A stretch of DNA of 64,000 nucleotides from assembly GCA_001584585.1 (NCBI GenBank), contig LSYV01000071.1, positions 301,561-365,560 on the forward strand. The letters are read 5' to 3'. The position numbers and the translations under genes were made by a program. Below are positions 46,764-56,172 of this stretch, one piece after another. How positions within the stretch are numbered: position 1 is the first letter of the stretch; every line of letters begins with the position of its first letter. The stretch is from Gonium pectorale. Taxonomy: Eukaryota; Chlorophyta; Chlorophyceae; Chlamydomonadales; Volvocaceae. The notes beneath the pieces were generated by a model. The model made no database searches. It was not told where the DNA came from and worked only from the letters and a program-made list of their open reading frames with translations.

Positions 46764-49564
46764 ATGAAGAGCAAGCGGGATCGGGAGGAGCCTTGCTTCA
46801 TTTGCAACCATTATCACGACGTGCGTCCGGGCGGGAGGGTCTGCTGGCCAGGGCGTCGTGACCGCTCAACCCTGGTTCTGCCCACGGACGCAGTGCGAGA
46901 ACGGGGAGCCATGCCAAGTTTGTGGGCATGTGATGACGCAAGCAGAGCGGAAGCAGGCAGAGCACACGGTGCTTCCCACCGCGGTCATCCCGGGGAGCCT
47001 CTACCTGGGTAGCTACGACACGGCCTCCCGCTCGGAGCTCCTTCGCGCGATGGGAATCACCTACATCCTCAATGTGCGTCCATATTACTGGCTCATGTCG
47101 CCAACAAAGTATGCATGCGAGCATGCCACTCGTCCAGCTGCAGCCCTGTTGCATATAGGCGCTCTCGTGTTAGTTCGGGGTGCCCTGCCTAGGCCAGAGT
47201 GGCCCCGGACGTGTGAACGACCCTTGGGCTGCTGCAGACGTGGCCCGGAAACCCAGCCCTGTTTAAGAACAGCTTCACGTACCACACCGTGTCGAAAGCG
47301 CCGGTGGACTTCCAAGAGTGCTACGAGTTCATAGGTGAGTTCGGGCTACCCGCCAACCGACGCCCGAGCAGGCTCAGGTGCGGCTCAGGCTACCTCGTAA
47401 ACTAACTCCCGTTGCATGTCACGTAGAGAATGTCCTGAAGACGGAGCAGAAGGTGCTGGTGTACTGCATGACAGGAGCCTCCAGGTGGGTGTTGGCTTGC
47501 ATTGAGACACGTGGGCCATGCAGGGGCGGGGTGTGGTGTTTCCGCCAGATGTGCACCAGGGTTACCAGGTCGATTGGCAGACTGTTACTCCGCATCTGCC
47601 AATCAGCATGGAATCAGGGCGGGGCTGGCACCTGGATGTCCTTGGTCAACCCCAACCTTGCTGGCGACACACCGGACGGGCGGGCGGGCAGAGCACGAAC
47701 AAGAACGCTGGCAGTTTTGCGCCCCGGTGTCAGGGGACGTGATGGGGGCCCTGAGGTTCCGCCTTGGAGGGTGATGCAGGGAATCGTGTCTGCTCCTAAG
47801 CGGCTGGTAGATTTTGATAATCTACATGTAAATAGTGGGGTAAAGGGCTTGCAGCTGAACGTTGTGTACACAACGTATGTACGTCTGAGCACGGCGTCTG
47901 GATTTGCCGGGTTCATTACTGGATGTTGTGGAATACTAAAAGCGCATAGTCATCCTGCAGCTGTGCATGCGTTACCCTTGGGCCGCCGCCGGCAGGTCGC
48001 CGTCCGTCGTCATAGCGTTCCTCATGAAACACCGTGGCTGGCGGTTAGCGGAGAGTTACCGCTGGGTGAAGGACAAGCGGCCCAGCATTAACATCAAGGA
48101 AGGCAAGCATTTTCACCGACTTTCACCTGGGTGGCAGGTTTTGTCTGAATGTACAGCGGATATAGTTCTCGCTTGAGCTTGTCGCCTGAGCTTGTCGCCT
48201 GAGCTTGTCTAGGTACAAGAACTGGCCTCAGAGCCTGCGCTGTACAACCAGGACCTGCGGCCGTACTGCTGGGTAGGAACGTGCGCTTCGATTCGCAACG
48301 TAGCTCCAGGAGCACGGCGATGAGCCTGGCCAAGCGCAATCGGTCCTCGAGCTTGCATGTCCAGGAGTGTGATGTCCTCAGCGCACACCAACGAATGCCC
48401 ATGCTGCCTGGCTGTGTTCGTGCCGTCGCTCTCATGTCATTCGCCACAGAGGACGCTAAGCGGCTGATGGAGTACGAGGTGCAGCTCCACGGCAGCTGCT
48501 CGGCGCCGCTCGGGCTGTCGGTTCTCAACAACGGTGCGTGGGTACGGTGGGTACATGATTTGGTGATTTCGTTTTGTCATGGTGGTACGTGCCCCTCCGG
48601 CTGTCGGTTTGAACGAGTAGTGCTTGGCAGCTGCGTGCATCCTGCGATGCCGCAGGCAAGGACTAGAAGGGGGTCAAACTGCAGCGAGGTGCAATAGCTA
48701 GGGTGCGAAGCACCTGTAACGAAGCACTCGTACAGTAATCTGTTTGCCGGGCATTCATCTGTCGTTGTAATGACGTCCCTCCGCTTGGCTGGAAGCCTTT
48801 ACCAATCCACTACCGTATGGCCCCAACCGTCTCTTTCGCCCGCCGTACCTTGTACCCCGGCGCCCTCCCGGGCACATCGCATCTTCGGGCGTTCATGTCC
48901 GTAGAGGTAGCCTCCCTCTTTCTGCCTTCTGTTCTGTTTTGTTGACCATGGTCCCGACTTGCCCATGTTTCCCCTTGCAGCGCCCACGTTTGGGCAGCAG
49001 GTGCCGGCCGGGCAAGGCCCAACGCAAGCGCAGGAGCCGGCCGCTGGCCCCTCTACCTCCGGGCCGACATTCGGTAAGGAGGCGATAAGGAGGCGATTCA
49101 GTGCGCAGTCTCATGGAATGTACGTTACGCCTCTGTTGCTTGTTTGCTTAGAGCGTACCTGGCGCACTGTAACGCCTACGGGGGGTCCCCTGCACAGTGC
49201 CTACAATGAGACTGGTACACGGGCGCATGGAGGTTGAAGTGCTATCCGCCCAAGCTCTTTCCGACAGGAGCACACTCCGCGGGTCCTGACGTCCCTATCC
49301 GCAGGCGTGTATCAACCCGTGCTAGGGGCTGAACATGACCGGGTATGCTGTCCGCTGCCTTCCCCTTCCGTACCCACAGGTGGTCAGAGCGAGCAGACGC
49401 AGTGGAGCCTGACAAGCACCGCTGCGCCCACTGAGGGCTTTCGGTTTGGGGCCTGCGCACCCCTGCCGGCGCAGCAACAGGGGACCAGCGGGCACGGAGG
49501 AAGCACCAACCCCTTCGCACGTCACACGGTAGAAGCGGGCAATGACATGGAGACTGGGGCATGA
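46764..49564 (+). CDS. IBR5-like dual-specificity protein phosphatase
   Basis: Homologue of Arabidopsis INDOLE-3-BUTYRIC ACID RESPONSE 5, a MAPK-type dual-specificity phosphatase. Nine exons: 46764-46820, 46894-47073, 47238-47334, 47427-47484, 47996-48137, 48213-48272, 48452-48533, 48981-49073, 49380-49564; 954 nt, 317 aa. The N-terminus has the paired-Cys putative zinc-binding start typical of IBR5 (CFICNHYH, then CENGEPCQVCGH). The DSP domain shows IPGSLYLGSYDTASRSELLR, the catalytic loop YCMTGASRS (Cys125, Arg131; the usual His before Cys is Tyr) and VVIAFLMKHRGWRLAESYRW. The tail has repeated FG-type motifs (APTFGQQ, GPTFG, GFRFGA) and ends GNDMETGA, as in the plant proteins. The donor of exon 5 (48137, CAG|GTTTTG) is weak and the least certain junction. 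Intron 7 contains dispersed-repeat copy D. TGTAA at 50492-50496 could end the transcript. Confidence 0.9.
48174..48209 (+). repeat. 13-bp tandem repeat, 2.8 copies, against a splice acceptor
   Basis: Unit TGAGCTTGTCGCC repeated at 48174 and 48187 with a partial third copy, ending 3 bp before the acceptor of the IBR5-like exon at 48213. It replaces the usual polypyrimidine tract. Confidence 0.8.
48881..48950 (+). repeat. Dispersed short repeat, copy D
   Basis: ATCTTCGGGCGTTCATGTCC then GTAGAGGTAGCCTCCCTC and a T-rich tail. Lies inside intron 7 of the IBR5-like gene, 30 bp before the next exon. Confidence 0.7.
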
Positions 49565-50584
49565 GACATGATAAGAGGGCGAAGAGGGCGCACCTAGGAT
49601 CACTATTGGAGTTAGGGGGAACTGGTATCGGTTGCGAGGAGCCGTGCCTTGTGCTGATATGAGGACCGGCTTCCACTTTGCTGAGTAAACACATCAAACG
49701 GTGGATACCTTGAGCGAGCTTGGGAAGGGAAGGGATATGCCGCACCGAGCCCGCCCGGTAGTAAAGGGTAGTATTTCACGCAGAGGGGGACTGCTCCCTC
49801 GTGACCTCACTGGCGGTATGACAAAAGTGAGCGTGGCTATCAGGTCCGCCGATCACATGCAATCTTTTGTGACTTCATGTGTACAGCAGGAGGCGTGGCG
49901 CTGAACCTTGTGTTAGGGCGTGTGCACCAACGCGGGCCGTTTGGTTTGCTGAAGGTTGCTGCTTGGACATTAGCCAATATTGTCTTCTGCCAAGCAGCGG
50001 ATTGGGATGGCGGTGGTGACATAACTACCAACACGATCGTAGTCCAACCGGATCCCATGGCAGATTTCTCTTTTTTCGGATCCCATACCCCACGGGAACT
50101 GGCTAGGAGGTTTGCAGTGCGGTGAGGGCCGCCCTCGGAACTCTAGTCCCCATCCACGAGGTAGGAGAGAACCACAAAAGCAGGAGGGGGGGCAGCGAGG
50201 GGCGGTAAGGGAGTTGGCTGCGTGCCCTGCAGTTATGCATCGTTCCTATCCTCGCCTAGGCCGCTCGCCGGGATCGCGCCGCGCGGCCATGCGCCCGGCA
50301 CGGTCCAACACCCAAACACTTCTCTTTTTTAACAAACACGTGCTCCAGCCAAGTCCTCTGCCGTGTCAAGTCCTCTGCCCGACTTGTCTACACTGGCTGG
50401 CGAGCAACCTCCTCCTGCTTGACTCGTACTGGTACTGGTACGGTCCACCGCCAGGCCGCAAGGCTTACATGCTTCTCCGTCGTTATTGTTTTGTAATTAT
50501 AATACCTTGAAGTTTCATCAGACACTACGCTACTGCGCTTCGTTAGACTCTTCTTGAACCGTCTTACACCTGACCGCTTGTAGT
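49565..50584. other. Interval between IBR5-like and PyrP2-like genes
   Basis: About 1 kb. Probably mostly 3' UTR of the IBR5-like gene, given TGTAA at 50492-50496, which leaves under 90 bp for the next gene's upstream region before its ATG. No coding exon seen. Confidence 0.45.
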
Positions 50585-51893
50585 ATGCTGCGCCACGGCC
50601 GCTTACCTCGCGCAGCAGGAGGGATAGGAGATAGGCATCGAGCGCCTGTCTGCCCGCTGCTGCAGACGCGGCTTGCGTCCGCGGCAAACGCGGCCTCGTC
50701 CTCAACCTCACCATTCTCACAAGGAAGCCATACGCCTTCTCGACACGTTCTGCTGCCAGTGCGCTACTCTGCCCAGTCTTTTGCGACTGAGCGCGTTGGC
50801 GCTGGCGTGGTAGAGCGGGAGAACAGTCAGGAGCTCCTGCTCCCGATGCCGTCAGCCACGGAGAGTCCAGTAGATGACCCGTCGCTTGCAAACCCGCTAC
50901 AGCGGATGGAGCGGCTCTCGACGGGGTGGTTCGGAGTCATCATGGTGAGACCTACCGACGCGTTTGGCTGCAGCACTGGTTGCGACGCAATCTCTACCTT
51001 GCATGTTGACGTTTGCGCATGCTTCGGAACCGGTGACCGGTTGATTGTGGACCTGTCAGCGAAGCCCTGATTTCTTTGCACCTCTCTAACTCCTAAGCGC
51101 GGCATCGTTGCCCTTGCAGGAGTACGATGGAGTGGTTGTCGAGGCCTCGGAGGAGACGCACCGGCAAGCATGGCTGCAGGTGGCAGATGAGTTTGGCTAC
51201 AAACGCCCGCTTGGCCAGTCGTTGAGGCGTATAAAGGGAGTGCGGGACGAGGTCGTTGTATCGAGGGTCCTCGGCTGGACACATAATCCCAGCATCGCCC
51301 GGCAGATAGCGCAACGGAAGGGCGAGCTCTACGAGAAGCTCATGGGCGGCCGGCAGCCGGCGGCTATGCTCGAGGCTCGACCCTTCCTCGATACGCTCAA
51401 ACGCTACAGCGTACCCGTCGCGCTCGTCTCGCCGTTGCACGAGGCCAAGGTGCACGACGGGTTACAGCGGCACGGGCTCAACCCATACTTCGACGCTATG
51501 GTGACTGCGGAGGATAGCGGCTCGGCGGAGGTGGAGTACTATTACGCCTACGCAGCCAGCAAGATCCAGCGGCCGCCCCTGCGCTGCGTGGTCGTGGGTG
51601 AGTCCAACACCAGCGTGGAGGCTGCCCACGAGCTGGGCATGAAGTGTGTGGTGGTCACCGGCAACGCGCCCGTGTACGACTTCACGGGGGCGGACCTCGT
51701 CGTTCGCAACCTATCGCAGCTGTCCTTCATGAACATGAAGCGGCTGTTTGCGGACGAGAACCTGGTCGAGTCGCGCGGGGCGGAGGACGTGCAGCGGGAC
51801 GTTCTTGACGACGGGGACGATGAGGGTGACTACATCGACGACGACGACGAGGGCTTCCAGCCCATGGGCGGTGCCGCCTTTGGGCGGTGGTAG
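50585..51893 (+). CDS. PyrP2-type HAD-superfamily protein, chloroplast (riboflavin-pathway phosphatase family)
   Basis: Closest to Arabidopsis PyrP2, described as 5-amino-6-(5-phospho-D-ribitylamino)uracil phosphatase of plastid riboflavin synthesis. Two exons, 50585-50944 and 51120-51893, 377 aa. Residues 1-70 are Arg/Ser/Ala-rich, consistent with a transit peptide. The family block GWFGVIMEYDGVVVEAS (114-130) is split by the intron; then SVPVALVSPLHEAKVHDGL (motif II, conserved Ser), NPYFDAMVTAED, VVVGESNTSVEAAHELGM (about 278-295) and an acidic C-terminus. The classical HAD residues are changed: motif I reads EYDG where DxDG is expected, the motif III Lys region reads DSGSAEVEYYYAYA instead of GKPxPxxY, and motif IV has GE for GD. 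Plant relatives share the motif I change as I remember them. Activity should therefore not be assumed. A 27-bp tandem duplication spans the stop codon. Confidence 0.85.
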
Positions 51894-51935
51894 GCAATGA
51901 GTGTTGAGGGGCGGTGGTAGGCGATGAGTGTTGAG
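51882..51935 (+). repeat. 27-bp tandem duplication across the PyrP2-like stop codon
   Basis: GGGCGGTGGTAGGCAATGAG plus TGTTGAG at 51882-51908 is repeated with one change at 51909-51935. The first copy encodes the last residues GRW and the stop; the second lies in the 3' UTR. Confidence 0.85.
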
Positions 51936-54477
51936 AGGCAAGACATGGTCCGCATGCGGAGGTCGTGTCTGCGCTTTGTTGATTGCAAATGCGCATAGGG
52001 CTGGTGATGGCGCACTGAGCCGTCCCCGCCTAGTGATGTGGAGCGTCACTGGGACGGCCGCGGTGACTTGAGCGCACACACGCACACAGACACACACACG
52101 CGAAGAAGTCACGAGGCATGTCGTTTTATGTGCGCGTATCCTGCTGCGCGAACTCTTGGTGCATACGTGTGGTTCGTCTTTTGTCGGCTTCTTTGGTTTG
52201 GCCCACCCCGCATGGGTTAGTTGTTCCATATAAGAAACTTCCTAACGGAAAGACAAGGTCCCGGCTGCTTAAGATTATGGGTGGAGGGCCAATTGTACCA
52301 ATATGCGCGCCGTTTCGTTTGGCGTGGTGTCGATCCGCTTGCGCCTGCTGCGCATGGAGCACTATGCCAGTGTATACTAGGCATTGCCAGCCGTTTGATA
52401 TGTTGCTATTCTTTTTGAGTACTTGGGTTCTGTGTGGCCTCGCGAGGAGCTTGCCCATTCTCACGTTGCCGCTATTGTTGGTGACACGTCATTTCGCTGC
52501 CTGCTTCTGTGGTGTTAAGGACTTTGTATGTTTCTGGAGCCACGGAAGTGTCTCGCTTTCCGGCTGGTACGAGGATGTGAGCCCGGCTACTCTTGATCCA
52601 GGCGTGTCAGTCGGTACGTGTTACGTCATGTATGGTTAGATGTGCTCACATCCGCCAGAAGTTGGACGAGAGCGTGGTCGTGCCAGGCTGGGCTGTAAAT
52701 TGATTGCCCCGTATTCACCGTTCACAGCAGTGATTTAAGCGGCCCCCTTACCCCGGCGCCAGCAACAACCAACACCATCGCACCTAGAATGCGCTGATGT
52801 CCCCTCGCCAGTTCTTCAAGGTTACCGCGGCTGGTCTCAACATCAACTGCCTGTGTAGTAGAGCGGCTAGGCCAAGTGACGCCCGTATCGTACTCGCACT
52901 CTGTCCCTTACTGTCCAGGGACTCCCATCCAGCATCAATCTACGCACTGGCTCCACCTCCCATTCCTCGACCGCCCGGTTACCTTTAACATTCCCCGGAA
53001 GTTCGTTATATAGCAGCATTTACACAGCTGGCGTGCGTGCCAGGCAGTACTCAACCACCCTCCCCTCCCCTTCATGATGATGACCATTGCTTCGTGAAGT
53101 CCCAACCCACCCTTCAACCTCGTGCAACCGACGCATGCGCCGACGCTTGGCTGTGCCCTGCCCGGTGCCCCTCGCCGCCGTCATTGCTGTCCTCCGCGTC
53201 AGCACCGCCGCCGCCAGCCGCCGCCGTAAGCTGCTGCGGCTGGAGTTGACTTGCCGGCCGGGCGAACTGGGCGGCCTGGGGAGCGGCGGGCCGGCGGCTA
53301 AATGTAGCTTTCGATCCGGGATGTAGCCTTTTGGCAGCGGGCATGCAGAGCCCAATCGCATACATTCCAGACCAGTCGGACCGGGCGGGGCGCCGCTACT
53401 GCCAAGAGCCAGGATGCGCGCCGCCGTGCAAACATAGGGCATTAGGGTGTACCCAGTCGCAGGGCGTTTCACATGCGCGCCCAGCGGAGTGGGAGTGGGC
53501 ATCGCGCTGTGTCGCGCTCACGCCTCTTCATTCCGGTCAGGAAAGCCAAAGAGCCGACATATCATGCCGATGGCTTCGCGATCATTTGCAAGGTCACCGG
53601 CCAATGCTCCGTGTCGGACTTCCATAACTGATGTTCACGTACGGCACCTGGCGTGTGGTTGCAACCCCTGTGCCTGTCTGCAGCTCTGAACACATGTCCA
53701 TCCCAAGCTTAGGTGCAGGTTACAGGGTGCCCACGTAGACCACGCGAGCCAAACAACATAACAGCGGGTGTGAACATCCTTGTGCCTCGAGTTGCCGTTA
53801 GGTCAAGGACACGAGAAAGTGGGCAACTAGGCGCGTGGCGCTGCAGCAATAAACAATTTGAATTACTTAGGAACACAGCGCGTATTGTTCTCAAAGGGAA
53901 CATCTCGGATCAAAAAGGGGCAGCCGGGTAAGCAGGGTGGGTCCCAGGGCAAAACGTGTACGCAACTGCCTACCGGCACATACGATATGGCAGTTCTTAC
54001 CGGCAAGCCGTTATTCCCACCAATGACGGGACGCACCCAGGTTATCTCCGCCACACACCACACACGGGAAGCACTAGAAGCAGCTCCCAACACATCTCTT
54101 GAGGGCCCGCAAGTTATCCTGTTGACAAAGTCCAGACTCCTTAGTAAAACAAAATACGGCCGCAATTTTGCAAGCGTGCGCGCCGAGACCGATGCCATTC
54201 AGTGCTTGCAGTTAGGAATGTGTGATCTGGTGAACAGAAGAGTTGCGGCATCGCCCCCTACCGTCTCACAGCCATTCTGCAGCCTGATGACTCATGGCAT
54301 CGCTGATCCCGCTTCAAACTGGCTGGTCATACGAGCCCTGCTATAGCATTCAACTCACCGTACTACAGCGCAATTCTGACTGAGACAGGCCAGAGCATCA
54401 GAGTTGCGACAGGTCTACATATACGATGCATTGCGTGCAGCCCAGCAGGCACACCGCCGGAATGTTTTCGGCCAGGC
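51894..54477. other. Intergenic DNA between PyrP2-like gene and TPT1
   Basis: About 2.6 kb. Holds the PyrP2-like 3' UTR (TGTAA at 52694-52698 is a candidate signal, 800 nt past the stop), a CA-rich microsatellite at about 52075-52100, and the TPT1 3' side on the minus strand. No recognised coding exon. Confidence 0.45.
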
Positions 54478-55642
54478 CTACCGGCTCCACCCCTCAGGCA
54501 GGTCATCCAGTTCCACCTTGCTGACCAGCTCGACGGGCATGGGGCCCTCACAGAGGAGGACGCCATTGCTTGACATAGAGAGCTTGTGGCCCGCCTCCAG
54601 CGCCGCCTATGCACGGCACAGCACACATGAGGCAAGCTCGTCATCAACACCTGACCAACTCATAGTAGGATGGACCTTGATGGCGCGGCTCTGAGCTCAT
54701 AGGCAGCATTTGTACCCACCAAGCACAAACGGGGCCTACCTGTACATCCAGGCGGAGGAAGACCTCCGCCCACTTGTTCTTGCGCATGTGATGTGGCTGC
54801 GTTGCAAAATGGATGTGCGTGCGCTTCATGCGCAGAAGTTGTCCGGAGCTCTTGATCGCCTCCCAACTGCACGAGTAGCAACCCACGACACGGTCAGGCG
54901 CGCCGTACGGGTGCCACTCCTCGATGCCACGCTTGCTTGCGCTACTCCCGACAAACCAAGCCTTCGCCCGTACCTGGAATTGCTTGTGACGTGCACAGCC
55001 ACCGGTACTTTGTTTGCGTCCTCGACCGGTTCCAGGACGGCCTCCGCCAGCTCGACGGTGTGCCCCTGGGCCGCCCGGATGCGGGGCGGCGTGACGCTGT
55101 CGTCCAGTACAAAGCGCTTCTGCGTGACCAGAGCAGCTGGGCGCGTAACGTGAGAGCGGACGCTGCAAAGCGTTGACTATACGCCGGCGTTCTTGGCGAC
55201 AGGATGGATCCAGCCAACAGCTGCTCATACCCGGCTGAACAACCGCCCAAGGCCGACCCATGCGCACCTTCTCGCAACTCTCCACAACTTGGCGAAGCTG
55301 AGCCTCCGTGGGACTGTGCTTCAGGTGCCGCAGAAGTACAGGAAGGCTAATCCAGCCGGCGGCATCCATGGCTCCGGGAGGGGGTTTGTGTCGCAGAAGC
55401 CGGCTCATGTCCTTGCTAATGCGAACATTCATGTCGTCGTTTGCCTTGCGCTTCATCTGTCCTGTTCCCCTTGCTGCTGCTGTGACCAGGGATGCCGTCG
55501 TGCGTCTGACGTTGATAGACTCTACTTGGTTTACAGGAGGTGTAGCAACTAAGTAACGTAACACGTTATGTAACAACTGGGTCGGCGAGGCCACTCCCAG
55601 CGGCCTCGAGCACGCTGCGCGAACCTGTGCTGATGACAGCAT
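54478..55642 (-). CDS. TPT1: tRNA 2'-phosphotransferase (Tpt1/KptA family)
   Basis: Removes the splice-junction 2'-phosphate from ligated tRNA by transferring it to NAD+, giving ADP-ribose 1'',2''-cyclic phosphate and nicotinamide: the last step of plant/fungal-type tRNA splicing. Four exons: 55642-55268, 55119-54974, 54866-54740, 54606-54478; 777 nt, 258 aa, phases consistent. Residues 1-60 are extra relative to bacterial KptA and look like a targeting peptide. The core shows ISKDMSRLLRHKPPP (Arg84/His85 of the RH motif), AAGWISLPVLLRHL, KRFVLDD, RIRAAQGH (138-145), VAVHVTS where YHGTS is usual, the conserved WEAIKSSGQLLRMKRTHIHFA (175-195), and the C-terminal SMSSNGVLLCEGPMP block. Four catalytic positions of the family (Arg, His, Arg, Arg) appear present; the Gly of HGT is changed to Val. 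Alternative start at Met63 would give a non-targeted form. Confidence 0.9.
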
Positions 55643-56172
55643 GCGCAAACGTCTTCAAAAGATTGCCCGCCTTTCACGACTTCGGAGAAGCAAAGGGAAG
55701 TGGCACTTGCCGCACATGCCGTACGACCGCACCGACAGGTGGCAGCCTGGCAGGCGGGCAGGGTGGGGGCCGGGTATCAACCCCTTCTCAAGTCACACGG
55801 TCGGATCAGGAAGCAGACTAAAGTTTCCAAGACGCATAACCCCGCAGCAGCGCGGCAGATACCCTGGAGGAACTTGTCAGGCTCAGGCTCAGGCCCGATG
55901 GACCAAGACACGTGTAACGGCTCAGCGGTCCGTGAGAGGCATCGGAAACGTTGCGACACGTGTCCTGATTTGTGGCGGGTTTGGGCACCACACCAGGCTC
56001 CCAGCCTTACCCAACATACGAAAAGGACCAAAACGGTTGCAGCAAGGCGCCGGTAATGCAACCCTATGTATCAGCTACTCATTACGACGGCGCTCAGGTT
56101 GGGAGAGGGCGACGGGCAGTTGGAAGATGGCTGCTGGCCCCACCTCGCTTGCTTATATTCCAAGAGAATACC
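55643..56172. other. Upstream region of TPT1 and 3' side of the Pro/Gly-rich gene
   Basis: 530 bp; the TPT1 promoter must lie at its left end. No feature recognised. Confidence 0.4.
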
